Shown here: positions 15,853 through 24,435 of the stretch, in pieces
Layout: each line of letters starts with the position of its first letter
Numbering within the stretch: position 1 is the first letter of the stretch
Assembly (NCBI GenBank): GCA_963762425.1
Contig: CAVXKY010000019.1
Span: 101,441-165,440, forward strand
DNA length: 64,000 nucleotides
Source of the DNA: REEB95 sp963762425
GTDB lineage: Bacteria > Pseudomonadota > Alphaproteobacteria > ATCC43930 > CGMCC-115725
Reading direction: 5' to 3'
Program-made: the position numbers and the translations under genes
The notes under the pieces: model-generated
The model's input: the letters and a program-made list of their open reading frames with translations, nothing else
Database searches by the model: none
What the model was told of the DNA's origin: nothing

Positions 15853-17247
15853 ATGGGGAAAATGACGGTGGAAACGGGCAAAACCTTGTTTCCGGGCGGG
15901 CTTTCGGCCCGTCTCCTGGTGCTGACCGTCGTTTTCGTCATGGTCAGCGTGGTGTTGATCTTCGTGCCCTCGGTGGCGCGCTTCCGTTTGACATATCTTG
16001 AGGACCACATCGATGCCGCGCATCTCGCGATATCGGCGCTCGAGGCCGCCCCTGACAACATGGTGAGCAAGGAACTCACCAACGAGTTGCTGACTCATGT
16101 CGGCGCCCACGGCATCGTCGTGCACACGCCCAACCGGACCCTGATGCTGGCCCAGGACATGCCGCCCAGCGTGGACGCGACCTATGACCTGCGCAGCCAG
16201 GGCATGCTCGCCATGATCGGTGACGCGATGATGACGCTGTCGATGAGCGGCAACCGCGTGCTGCGCGTGTTGGGATTGGCGCCCAAGGATCCGGCCGTCA
16301 CCGTCGAGGTGCTGCTCGACGAGCGGCCGATGCGCGACGCGATGTGGAAATTCGGCGCGCGCGTGCTCGAGGTCTCGTTCGTGGTCTCGCTCATTACCGC
16401 GGCGCTGGTCTATCTGAGCCTGCAATGGCTGCTGGTCGCGCCCTTGAAGCGCCTGACTGCCAGCATGGTCGCCTTCCGCAACAATCCCGAGGACGCAGCA
16501 CACGCCGAAATGCCCGGCCATCGGGGCGACGAGATCGGCCTGGCCCAGCGCGAGCTGGCGGCGATGCAGGAAACCGTGCGCCAGTCCTTGAAGCAGAAAG
16601 AACGTCTCGCCGCCCTCGGCGCCGCCGTCAGCAAGATCAATCATGATCTGCGCGGGATTCTTTCGACCGTGCGGCTGATGTCCGACCGGCTGTCGGAAAG
16701 CGATTCGCCCGAGGTGAAGCGGGTGACGCCCGGCCTGGTCGCCGCCATTGACCGCGCCGTGGCGCTGTGCACCGGCACGCTCAATTTCACGCGCCAGGAC
16801 GGGGCGCCGCTGCGTCCCAGCGGCTTCGCGTTGCGCGGTCTCATCGCGGAAGTCGCCGAAAGTCTGGCACGGCCGGGCGACAACGGCTTCAAGCTCGCTA
16901 ACGAAGTGGATGCGGATTTCGCCGTCCAGGCCGATCGAGATCAGCTGTTCCGCTGCCTGGAGAACCTGTCGCGCAATGCCGCCGAGGCCGGCGCCAAGCG
17001 TTGCACATTCCGCGCCCGGCGCGAGGGCGGCGATGTCGTGATCGAGGTGTCCGATGACGGGCCGGGCCTGGCCCCCAAGGCGCGGAAAAACCTGTTCCGG
17101 CCCTTTGCCGGGTCGGCACGGCCCGGCGGCACCGGACTCGGCCTTTCCATCGCACGCGAAGTGATGCGCGCCCATGGCGGCGATATCCAGCTCAAGACCA
17201 GCACCGGGGCGGGCACGGTATTCGCGCTCAGTTTGCCCAACAGCTAA
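15853..17247 (+). CDS. Orphan HAMP-containing sensor histidine kinase
   Basis: This is an inner-membrane two-component sensor of 464 aa. TM1 is at about residues 18-40 (LLVLTVVFVMVSVVLIFV), a periplasmic sensor of about 130 residues follows, then TM2 (EVSFVVSLITAALVYLSLQW) and a HAMP linker (PLKRLTASMVAFRNNP). The H-box is SKINHDLRGILSTVRLMSDR with its His near residue 260. ATP-binding motifs are N-box SRNAAEAG, G1 VSDDGPGLA and G2 GGTGLGLSIARE. No response regulator gene is adjacent, so the partner and signal are unknown. ATG 15853 follows AGGGGG; ATG 15862 is an alternative. Confidence 0.88.
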   Translation: MGKMTVETGKTLFPGGLSARLLVLTVVFVMVSVVLIFVPSVARFRLTYLEDHIDAAHLAISALEAAPDNMVSKELTNELLTHVGAHGIVVHTPNRTLMLAQDMPPSVDATYDLRSQGMLAMIGDAMMTLSMSGNRVLRVLGLAPKDPAVTVEVLLDERPMRDAMWKFGARVLEVSFVVSLITAALVYLSLQWLLVAPLKRLTASMVAFRNNPEDAAHAEMPGHRGDEIGLAQRELAAMQETVRQSLKQKERLAALGAAVSKINHDLRGILSTVRLMSDRLSESDSPEVKRVTPGLVAAIDRAVALCTGTLNFTRQDGAPLRPSGFALRGLIAEVAESLARPGDNGFKLANEVDADFAVQADRDQLFRCLENLSRNAAEAGAKRCTFRARREGGDVVIEVSDDGPGLAPKARKNLFRPFAGSARPGGTGLGLSIAREVMRAHGGDIQLKTSTGAGTVFALSLPNS

Positions 17248-18440
17248 TCGAGCGCGATGGTCTGCGCCTTGAGATAGGCGCTCTCCGGCAGAAAGGGATG
17301 CACCGGGTGGTCGGGCGCGGCGCCTGAACTCAAGAGAATGCGCCCGATCCTGCCGGCATCGGCCACGCCGCGCCGCACCGCCTCGGCAAAAGACGCCTCG
17401 TCCACGTTGTGCGAACAGGAGGCGATAAACAAGAGGCCGTTCCCGGCCACGACCGAGGCAGCGAGCCGGGCGAGCTTGCGATAGCCCTTGAGGCCCGGCC
17501 CGAGGTCTTTCTTGCTTTTGACGAAAGCGGGCGGATCGGCGACGACAATGTCGAAGCGCGCCCCCTCTCCCGCCAGACGTTCCAATTCGGCGAAGGCCTC
17601 GCCGCGCGAAAATGCGCAACGCGACGCCACGCCATTGGCCTCGGCCGAACTTCGGGCGAGAGTCAGCGCCGGTTCCGACCGATCGATGGCCGAAACCGCC
17701 TTGGCGCCGGCCAGCGCCGCCGCGACGGCAAAGCCGCCGCCGAAGCTATAGAGATCGAGCAACGACGCGTCCTTGGCCAAGGATGCGATGAAACGCCGGT
17801 TCTCGCGCTGATCGTAAAACCAGCCGGTCTTCTGGCCCGCCAACACGTCGGCGAAGAAGCGCGCGCCGTTCTCGCGCAACTCGACATGCCCGGCCAATTC
17901 GCCCACAACCACCCGCACTTCCTCGGCCAGGCCTTCGAGCTTGCGCGCCGAAGAGTCGTTCCTGAAAATCACCGCCTTGGGCTTCAAGACGGATTCGCAA
18001 GCGGCGATGAGCTCATCTTCCAGCCGCGCCATGCCGGCGGTGTTGATCTGGCAGGCCAGAACATCGCCGAAGCGGTCGATGATGAGGCCCGGCAGGCCAT
18101 CCGCCTCGGCATGGACCAGGCGATAGAACGGCTCGGGATAGAGCCTGCGGCGCAAGGCCAGTGCGGCCTCCAGGCGTTCGGCGAAGAATTCGCGGCCGAT
18201 GACGCAGCCGGAATCGCGATCGAGGATGCGGGCCGCGACCAGCGTGTGCGGATTGAATGTGGCCACGCCCAGCGCCTTGCCGCTCGCGGCTTCGAGCCGC
18301 ACCAGCGCGCCCGGGATCAGGGCCTTGGATGCCGCATCCATCGCCACCTCGTTGGAATAGACCCAAGGGTGACCGCTCTCGGCGCGCTTGTTGCGGCCGG
18401 GCTGGAGCTTCACCACCGGACGGGTTTCGGCAGCGTTCAC
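17244..18440 (-). CDS. rlmI: Class I rRNA methyltransferase, RlmI family
   Basis: RlmI methylates C5 of a 23S rRNA cytidine using SAM. The 398-aa protein has an N-terminal PUA domain (LQPGRNKRAESGHPWVYSNE), an EEHEA-like middle domain (AEADGLPGLIIDRFGDVL) and a C-terminal Rossmann fold. There the SAM motif is LLDLYSFGGGFAVAAALAGA, the acidic loop is SAIDRSEPAL and the catalytic-type motif is VVADPPAFVKSKKDL. The expected Cys is in FIASCSHN. It starts with GTG overlapping the gpt stop (GTGA). The exact target base is inferred from family. Confidence 0.9.
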   Translation of the reverse strand: MNAAETRPVVKLQPGRNKRAESGHPWVYSNEVAMDAASKALIPGALVRLEAASGKALGVATFNPHTLVAARILDRDSGCVIGREFFAERLEAALALRRRLYPEPFYRLVHAEADGLPGLIIDRFGDVLACQINTAGMARLEDELIAACESVLKPKAVIFRNDSSARKLEGLAEEVRVVVGELAGHVELRENGARFFADVLAGQKTGWFYDQRENRRFIASLAKDASLLDLYSFGGGFAVAAALAGAKAVSAIDRSEPALTLARSSAEANGVASRCAFSRGEAFAELERLAGEGARFDIVVADPPAFVKSKKDLGPGLKGYRKLARLAASVVAGNGLLFIASCSHNVDEASFAEAVRRGVADAGRIGRILLSSGAAPDHPVHPFLPESAYLKAQTIALD

Positions 18441-18928
18441 TTGCCCCGGTCCCGCGCCTGGACAATGGGCGGGGCGAATTGCGGCTCGATGTCCCAGGGA
18501 AACAGGATCCAGGTGTCCTGGCTGACCTCGGTGACGAAGGTATCGACCAAGGGCCGCCCCTTCGGCTTGGCGTATACCGTGGCGAAATGCGCCTTGGGCA
18601 ATATGCGGCGCACCACCTCGGCGGTGCGGCCGGTATCCACCAGATCGTCGATCAGCAGGAAGCCCGCGCCATCGCCGGCGACGCTCTTCAGGATTTCGAC
18701 CGGTCCCTGCTCGCGGTCGTCATAGCTGGCAACGCATACCGTATCGACCAGGCGCAGGTCGAGCTCGCGCGCGACGATGGCCGCCGGCACCAGTCCGCCG
18801 CGGGTTACCGCGACGATGCCTTTCCAGGGCCCTCGATCGAGCAGCCGCCAGGCAAGCGCGCGCGAATGGCGATGCAATTCGTCCCAGCTGACCGGAAAGG
18901 TCTTGGTGAATGAAGAGGCGACAGGCAT
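18437..18928 (-). CDS. gpt: Xanthine phosphoribosyltransferase
   Basis: Gpt converts xanthine and guanine with PRPP to nucleotides in purine salvage. The 163-aa protein shows the Gpt N-terminus FPVSWDELHRHSRALAWRL, GIVAVTRGGLVPA, and the PRPP-binding loop FLLIDDLVDTGRTAE. The C-terminal WILFPWDIEP is typical. The overlapping stop/start with rlmI indicates a two-gene unit. Confidence 0.96.
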   Translation of the reverse strand: MPVASSFTKTFPVSWDELHRHSRALAWRLLDRGPWKGIVAVTRGGLVPAAIVARELDLRLVDTVCVASYDDREQGPVEILKSVAGDGAGFLLIDDLVDTGRTAEVVRRILPKAHFATVYAKPKGRPLVDTFVTEVSQDTWILFPWDIEPQFAPPIVQARDRGK

Positions 18929-18974
18929 GAACGCTTCGCACCTCGCGGGCGGCAGGCAAGCCGGCGCCCGGACG

Positions 18975-20172
18975 TCAACGGACGTAGACGCGAACCTCGT
19001 TGTTCTGGATATCGCCGCTGGTCGTCGCCGACAGCGAAACCCGGTCCGCCGGCAGGCCCATGCTGGTGAGCGAGCGCATCACGTTCTCGGCGTTGCGCTT
19101 CGAGGCATTGGCGTTGACCGCCACCTCCGCCGAATTGCCCGCATTGGGCGCCACCGCCACCAGTTCGAAAGTGGCCGAAGGCTTGCGTTCGAGCGCGCGG
19201 CTCACCGCGGTGTAGAGCGCTTGTTCGTAGGAGACGTCGGGCCGGTCGAAGCGGATCACCACCAGCGGGCCGCCAGCGGCGGCGGCCTGCGGCCGTGGCG
19301 CTGCCGATGCCCGCGGTTGCGTTGGCGCCGGTAGCGGCGCCGATGTCACCGGGCCGAAGGCGCGGGTGGCAAGGCTCGGCCCGTAGAGTTGGCCGTTCTT
19401 GATCGCCTGCGACAGGGTGATGAGGTTATCGCGCTCATTGGCGACGTAGGTGCTTTGGCGGCCGATCTCGTCGCTCAAGGCGCTCAGCAGCGCATCGATC
19501 TGCACCGTGGTGGCGTCGATGTCGCCCTGGATTTGGGTCAGCTGGCGATGGTCCTCGTCCACCGCGCCCTGCAGCGCGAAGGCGGAGCGGGTGGCGTTCA
19601 TCAGATAGGCGGCAAAGGACGAATCGGCCGCGGCCTGGGTCGAAACGCCGTTGAGGCGTCCGATATCCTCGCCGATTTTATCGAGCGTGGTCTGGGCCTG
19701 GTTCCATTGCGCCACCAGCTGCGGATTGCCCGAGGTGGTGCCAGCCTGCAGCTTGGCATTGATGCCGGCCACGGTACTGAAATAGGCGGTCGAGTCGGTC
19801 TGGAGCGCGTTATGCGCCGCAGCCATATCCTGCTGATGCTGGGCCAGATTCGCCTTAAGCCGGGCGAGATCGGTACGCAGCCCCTGGACCTTCTGGCCGA
19901 CGATGGTGCCGCTGCTGCTGCCGGTCGACGCGCTAAAGTTCGAACTGGGGCTCGAACTCAGCAGCGGCTGAGTGTTCGAACTCGGCGGAAGAAGCCGGGA
20001 TTTGATAGACGGTGGTCTGGCCCGCCGGAGCCGAATTGCTCCGGGTCGAGTTCGTGGTCGAGCTCGTGCTCGAGCTCGACAAGTGGGTGCCAAACAGGTC
20101 ATCGGCATAGGAACAGCCGCCGAGCAGCAACACGGCGGCCAGAACGGCGTAACGGCTGGAACGGGATGTCAT
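18975..20172 (-). CDS. Serine-rich lipoprotein with OmpA-like C-terminus (frameshifted)
   Basis: The start at 20172 (MTSRSSRYAVLAAVLLLGGC) gives a lipobox LLLGGC with lipidation Cys at residue 20. A Ser/Thr/Asn-rich tether follows. Near 19985-20000 the reading must change frame to continue as NTQPLLSSSPSSNFSA and onward. The mature part has long helices with many Gln/Ala/Asp residues (coiled-coil-like, QHQQDMAAAHNALQ), an Ala/Pro linker, and a C-terminal OmpA-like fold. That fold is recognised by VVIRFDRPDVSYEQALYTAV, ANASKRNAENVMRSLTSMGL and RVSLSAT. It may be an envelope-spanning or peptidoglycan-contact lipoprotein. No specific function is known. Confidence 0.7.
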
Positions 20173-20348
20173 TCGAGCGGCAACCCCCTAAACCCTCAAT
20201 GCGCGGAGTTTACGCGAACGGTCGATGATGCCACAAGCGTTTCCCGAAGCCGGTTTTACGCCGCCCCAGGCCAGGCAACGCCGGGAAATCGGCTTGCCAG
20301 GGCCCCCGCGATGCGGCTAGCTTCGCCCCGATTCCGTGACAATTGAAA

Positions 20349-20425
20349 GCGCCCGTAGCTCAACTGGATAGAGCACCAGACTACGGATCTGGGGGTTGGG
20401 AGTTCGAATCTCTCCGGGCGCGCCA
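20349..20425 (+). tRNA. tRNA-Arg (anticodon ACG)
   Basis: A full cloverleaf is visible. Acceptor GCGCCCG (20349-20355) pairs with CGGGCGC (20415-20421), discriminator is G and CCA is encoded (20423-20425). The D arm is GCTCAACTGGATAGAGC and the anticodon stem CCAGA/TCTGG encloses loop CTACGGA with anticodon ACG. The T arm contains GTTCGAATC. ACG reads CGN codons after A-to-I editing. Confidence 0.97.
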
Positions 20426-20539
20426 CGATTTGCGAAAAACTGTAAAATTCGCTGACACCCCGGGAACCGCTCGGTGCCTGCCATGCCGGTTTCGCGGCTT
20501 GCTTGCCGCGCGCGCAACGAAGGCGCTATAGACGCCCCG

Positions 20540-21562
20540 ATGAAGGAGACTCCCCCGGCGGGCGGCCCGTCCGTCACCATCGTCACCGCATCCGATTCCG
20601 GATATTTCGGTCTGTTGCAGGATCTGATCTTTTCCCTGCAACGGGGATTGGGCGAGCGCCTGCCGCCGCTTTCCATCCTCGATATCGGCCTCAACGAAGA
20701 ACAGCGCGTCTGGCTGCGCGCTCTCGGCGCCACCATCCGTCCGCTCGGCTGGGATCTCGATTATCCGGCGCGTTCGCATCCGCCCAATTCCTTCAAGGTG
20801 CTGGCCGGACGGCCGCATCTGCCCAAGCATTTCCCGGGCTACGACATCTATCTCTGGATCGACGCCGATTGCTGGGTGCAGGATTCGAGCGTGCTCGATC
20901 TCTATATCCGCGCCGCGGCGCAAGGCAAGCTTGCCATCGTGCCGGAGATCGACCGCGGCTACTGGACCATCCACAAGCGGCCGAAATTCTGGGGCCAGAA
21001 CCAGCGCGCCTTTTCCTGGGCCTTCGGCATGCGCGAGGGCTACCGTTTCGGCCGCAACGCCATCCTCAACGCCGGCGTGTTCGCGCTCCGGGGCGATGCG
21101 CCGCATTGGCGGTTATGGTCGGAGAATTACGCCCGCGCCTTGAAACGCGTCCGTCTCAGCCCTTGGGCCTACAAGGGCAATATCAGTTTCTTTCTGTCCG
21201 ACCAGACCTCGCTCAACCGCGCAGTATTCGTCCAGGGCGCAAAGGCGACCTTCCTGCCCGCTTATTGCAACTGGTTTTGCGGCAAGGGCACGCCGATGTA
21301 TGACGTCAGCTCGCATCAGGTGGTCGAGCCGCACGAGCCGCACCGCCCGCTGGGCATCATTCACCTGGCCGGCGAGGGTATGAAAGAACGCATCTGGAAG
21401 CTGCAGACGCTCCAGGGCGGCACGATCGAGACGCGGCTGACCTTCGGCGCGGTCAATGCGCTCGCGGCGCAAAATCGGCGCAAGCCGAATACGCGCTCAC
21501 GAAGCGGCCGTGGTAGAGGCACAGCCCGTCCGCCGCGCGCACCGAGGCGCGGGCGGAGCTGA
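20540..21562 (+). CDS. Glycosyltransferase-like protein (GT8-type DxD)
   Basis: From ATG 20540 the 340-aa product begins with a Rossmann-like strand VTIVTASDSGYFGLLQDLI. It has a DxD-type metal/nucleotide-sugar motif in YLWIDADCWVQDSS (residues about 106-119) and downstream ILNAGVFALRGDAPHW, as in GT-A fold glycosyltransferases. SDQTSLN and a late IIHLAGEGMKERIW also fit. The last 35 residues are basic and low complexity and overlap a converging small gene by 110 bases, so the true C-terminus may be shorter. It directly follows tRNA-Arg. Sugar and acceptor are unknown. Confidence 0.72.
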   Translation: MKETPPAGGPSVTIVTASDSGYFGLLQDLIFSLQRGLGERLPPLSILDIGLNEEQRVWLRALGATIRPLGWDLDYPARSHPPNSFKVLAGRPHLPKHFPGYDIYLWIDADCWVQDSSVLDLYIRAAAQGKLAIVPEIDRGYWTIHKRPKFWGQNQRAFSWAFGMREGYRFGRNAILNAGVFALRGDAPHWRLWSENYARALKRVRLSPWAYKGNISFFLSDQTSLNRAVFVQGAKATFLPAYCNWFCGKGTPMYDVSSHQVVEPHEPHRPLGIIHLAGEGMKERIWKLQTLQGGTIETRLTFGAVNALAAQNRRKPNTRSRSGRGRGTARPPRAPRRGRS

Positions 21563-21692
21563 GGCTCGCGAGCCCCGGTAACTCTGCTTCGAGGTAATCC
21601 GGATCGTCGCGGAAATGAGCGCAGGACCGGCACGCTCGCTTATGCGGCGCGTGGACCGGCCCTGCGCCCGCCAGGGGAAGATCAGCGGGCAA
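21453..21692 (-). CDS. Small cysteine-containing conserved protein
   Basis: This 79-aa product has a CxxC pair in CRSCAHFRDDPDYLEAELPG, then LASLSSARASVRAADGLCLY and a final SACADF, giving four cysteines in a metal-site-like arrangement. The pattern recalls a small conserved alphaproteobacterial family of unknown function. Its ATG lies inside the yeiH stop region (11-base overlap), so it is probably translated with yeiH. It overlaps the opposite-strand glycosyltransferase 3' end. Confidence 0.65.
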   Translation of the reverse strand: MPADLPLAGAGPVHAPHKRACRSCAHFRDDPDYLEAELPGLASLSSARASVRAADGLCLYHGRFVSAYSACADFAPRAH

Positions 21693-23076
21693 GATTGGCC
21701 CAATGGTCGGCGAACACCACCGCCGAGAGCACCAGGCCCAGCACGATATTGACGACGGCTCCCGAGCTGAAGGCGAGGAAGGGCTTGGTCCCGGCCTTGG
21801 CCAATTCGCGGAAGCGCGTCGTGAGCCCGATGGAAAGGAAGCTGAAAATGAAGGCCCAGGTGCGGATATCCTTGATCGGCGCCACGAGGCCCGGGTTCAC
21901 CGTCTTGTTGAAATCGCCCAGGCTGTAACCGGCGGTCACTACGGTCACGATCGCCGAGGCGATGACGAAGCCCAGGATGAATTTGGGGAAACGCCACCAG
22001 ATTTGGCCGATATCCGCCTTCTGACCAGGAACCTTCTCCCAGCGCGTGGTGGCGACGATCGCCAGCACGAAGGCCCAGATGCCGATCCAGACGTCGCGCC
22101 CCACCACCTTCAGCAAGGTGAAGGCAAAGATCGCCTGGTCGCTGGTGCCCGGCAGGCCATTATGGACCGCCAGATCGCCATAGGTCTGGGCCGCGGCAAA
22201 GCCGGCCGCGTCGGCGAATTCCGAGGTGCCGATCCAGGCGCCGCCCACCCCCGCCGGCAGGTGCAACGCCGCCGCGGCGAAGGGCAGCACGAAGATGCTC
22301 ACGATCGCCCAAATCAGGACGGTAGTGATGGCGATGGGCGCATATTCCTTCTTGGCGCCGACGGCCCCGGCGATGGCGATGGCGGCGGAGACGCCGCAGA
22401 CGGCTCCGCCGGCGCCGAGAGTAGCCGCCAAGCGCTTGTCGAGACCGAGCTTCACCGCCACGAAATAGATCACGAAGAATGTCACGAGCGAGATGATCGA
22501 AGCCTGGAGAATGGCAATCGGCCCGGCCCATAGGATGAGGGTTAGCGGCAGGGTCGCGCCCAGCAGCACGATGCCGGTCTTGATGTAGAACTCGACGCGG
22601 AACCCCGCATCGAGCCAGCGCGGTAATCCCGCGACATTCGAGATCGCGAGACCCAACACCAACGCCACCAAGGGCGCCTCGAAGCCGTAGTAATTCGCCG
22701 TCTGCCACTGGCCGATGACGAAGACGCCGAGCGATAGGAGATAGAGCAGGATGAAGGAAGGGATGAATTCCCGCGCCTTGTAACCGAGCGCGCCGAGCGC
22801 CAGTGAGAACGCCGCGATCCAGCACGCGAACTGGCCGAGATAACGCAGCCAGTTGGCGGCGAAGTGATCGCTCAATTGCGCGAAGCTCGTCCATTTCGCC
22901 GGCGTCACCGCCAGCCATTTCATGCTCGAGCCGTTGGCGAACAGCACATAACCCAGCAACACGATGCCGAGTCCGAGCCAGATCGCCCACCAATCTTCCT
23001 TGCTCCATAACTCGCCCCAGCCCGATCTCTGGTGGGGGATTGCTCGATCGCGATCGATCGGTTCAACGCGGCTCAT
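21682..23076 (-). CDS. YeiH-family putative sulfate exporter
   Basis: The 464-aa polytopic inner-membrane protein has about eleven hydrophobic segments, starting WWAIWLGLGIVLLGYVLFAN. Family motifs include ISNVAGLPRWLDAGFRVEFY, KTGIVLLGATLPLTLI, the conserved ATLGAGGAVCGVSAAIAIAG and WIGTSEFADAAGFAAAQTYG, matching the UPF0324/YeiH family. Members have been proposed to export sulfate or sulfite-type anions; the substrate here is not shown. It sits between two small genes in one leftward unit with an AT-rich promoter region upstream. Confidence 0.85.
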   Translation of the reverse strand: MSRVEPIDRDRAIPHQRSGWGELWSKEDWWAIWLGLGIVLLGYVLFANGSSMKWLAVTPAKWTSFAQLSDHFAANWLRYLGQFACWIAAFSLALGALGYKAREFIPSFILLYLLSLGVFVIGQWQTANYYGFEAPLVALVLGLAISNVAGLPRWLDAGFRVEFYIKTGIVLLGATLPLTLILWAGPIAILQASIISLVTFFVIYFVAVKLGLDKRLAATLGAGGAVCGVSAAIAIAGAVGAKKEYAPIAITTVLIWAIVSIFVLPFAAAALHLPAGVGGAWIGTSEFADAAGFAAAQTYGDLAVHNGLPGTSDQAIFAFTLLKVVGRDVWIGIWAFVLAIVATTRWEKVPGQKADIGQIWWRFPKFILGFVIASAIVTVVTAGYSLGDFNKTVNPGLVAPIKDIRTWAFIFSFLSIGLTTRFRELAKAGTKPFLAFSSGAVVNIVLGLVLSAVVFADHWANLAR

Positions 23077-23105
23077 GACTCATATCCTTCCGGTCGAATG
23101 GGTTG

Positions 23106-23366
23106 TCAGGCGGCGAGGCAGTCGCAATGCCCGGCTCCGAGCTTGGCGCGCGCAAGGATGATCACCGCCTTGAGCGCGGCCGGCGAAACCCCGTCCCGGC
23201 GCATCACCAGATGCACCAGCGGATCCGCCAGCATGTCGCACAGACCGGGTTCGATGCTGGCGACGCCGTAAGGCTGGCGCTCGCATAACGGAACGGGCGG
23301 CAATTCGAAGGGCCGCGCATAGGCAAAACCGTGCGGGCCATAGGGCGGGGATAACGATCGAGACAT
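23106..23366 (-). CDS. Small hypothetical protein upstream of yeiH
   Basis: From ATG 23366, preceded by GGGAGAAAG, the product is 86 aa: a Pro/Tyr-rich N-terminus (SPPYGPHGFAYARPFELPP), then LCDMLADPLVHLVMRRDGVS and ALKAVIILARAKLGAG, with a C-terminal CDCLAA. A longer frame reaches 23489 but lacks a convincing ribosome site. No membrane segment is visible. It is 29 bases upstream of yeiH, so it may be an accessory or regulatory partner. Function unknown. Confidence 0.6.
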   Translation of the reverse strand: MSRSLSPPYGPHGFAYARPFELPPVPLCERQPYGVASIEPGLCDMLADPLVHLVMRRDGVSPAALKAVIILARAKLGAGHCDCLAA

Positions 23367-23492
23367 GGGCTTTCTCCCACAATCACGGGGCCCACGGATC
23401 GCTCCGTGGCGCTTTAGCGTTTGGTGTCGCGGTGCAAGCTGCCCGTCAAATTCCCGCGGCGATCCAATCTGCAAGATCGAATCGTGCAATGA

Positions 23493-23520
23493 ACTTTAAT
23501 TACACTATTAAAATAGTCAA
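23493..23520 (-). promoter_or_regulatory. AT-rich promoter and palindromic operator candidate for the yeiH unit
   Basis: Reading leftward, TTGACT (23520-23515) and TAAAGT (23498-23493) are 16 bases apart. The -35 element overlaps a perfect inverted repeat ACTATT-AA-AATAGT (23504-23517), a plausible repressor or LysR-type half-site pair. The surrounding 23480-23543 is strikingly AT-rich for this genome. The 177-base gap 23367-23543 holds nothing else recognisable. Confidence 0.5.
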
Positions 23521-23543
23521 GATTATTTATTTAACACTATAAT

Positions 23544-24425
23544 TTATGTCTTAAAGAAAGCCACCAGCTCCGTGGCGGTCTCCCGGGGACATTCCTCGGG
23601 CACGTAATGGCCGCAAGGCAACGCCGCGCCCCGGCGGATATCGGCGGCGTAGTCCTTCCACACTTCCAGCGGCTTGTGGTTTCGCCCGACGCCGCCCGTG
23701 GCGCCCCAGAGCAGCAGCACCGGGCAAGCCACCTTCTTCCCCGCCTTGAAATCGGCTTCGTCCGTCTGCAGGTCGATGCCGAAGGTGGCGCGGTAGTCCT
23801 CGCACATGCCGTGAATGGTCTCCGGATTCTTGATGCAGCGGATGTATTCGGCGAGCGCCTCGGGCGCGAAGAACTTCAATCCCGCGGGGCCCTTGCCGAG
23901 CTTCTGGCGAATATAGAATTCGGGATCGGCGCCCATCAGCCGCTCGGGAAGATCGAAGGGCTGGGCCATGAAGAACCAATGCCAGGAGAACAGGCCCCAG
24001 GCGCGCGACACGTGGTTCAGCAGATGGTGGGTCGGGATGATGTCGATGATGGCGGCGCGCGAAACTTTCTCCGGGTGGTCGAGGCACATCCGGTGCAGCA
24101 CGCGCGCGCCGCGATCATGCCCCGCCGCGGCGAATTTCTTGAAGCCGAGCTTGGCCATGACCTCGACATTGTCCAACGCCATGGCGCGGAAGGAATAATT
24201 GGCGTGGTTCTCGCCGTCGGGCGGCTTCGAGGAATCGCCATAGCCCCGGAGATCGGTGCACACCACGGTGAAGTCGCGCGCCAGGATCGGCGCCACTTCG
24301 TGCCAAGAGACATGGGTGAAAGGGTTGCCGTGCATCAGCAGAACCGGCGGCCCCTTGCCGCCATGGACGGTGACGATGCGCGCGCCGCCGGTCTCGATCT
24401 CGGTCTTGGTGAAGCCCTCGAACAT
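23544..24425 (-). CDS. Haloacetate (fluoroacetate) dehalogenase, alpha/beta hydrolase
   Basis: The 293-aa enzyme matches fluoroacetate dehalogenases residue by residue. The nucleophile Asp104 with Arg105 and Arg108 lies in GHDRGARVLHRMCLDHPE, and the acid is Asp127 in AAIIDIIPTHH. The halide-pocket His-Trp pair is in LFSWHWFFMAQP (148-149), Tyr209 is in CEDYRATFGID, and the catalytic His is in the C-terminal PCGHYVPEECP. The oxyanion region is LLMHGNPFTHVSWHE. The nucleophile is Asp rather than Ser, which separates it from esterases and epoxide-type relatives. It would hydrolyse haloacetates to glycolate. It is 10 bases downstream of an ABC transporter permease gene and probably cotranscribed. 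Confidence 0.85.
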   Translation of the reverse strand: MFEGFTKTEIETGGARIVTVHGGKGPPVLLMHGNPFTHVSWHEVAPILARDFTVVCTDLRGYGDSSKPPDGENHANYSFRAMALDNVEVMAKLGFKKFAAAGHDRGARVLHRMCLDHPEKVSRAAIIDIIPTHHLLNHVSRAWGLFSWHWFFMAQPFDLPERLMGADPEFYIRQKLGKGPAGLKFFAPEALAEYIRCIKNPETIHGMCEDYRATFGIDLQTDEADFKAGKKVACPVLLLWGATGGVGRNHKPLEVWKDYAADIRRGAALPCGHYVPEECPRETATELVAFFKT

Positions 24426-24435
24426 TCCTTCCCCC

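Noticed and set aside
20349..20540. tRNA-Arg as an integration site for the following glycosyltransferase region
   Set aside because: No integrase gene and no repeat of the tRNA 3' end was seen downstream.
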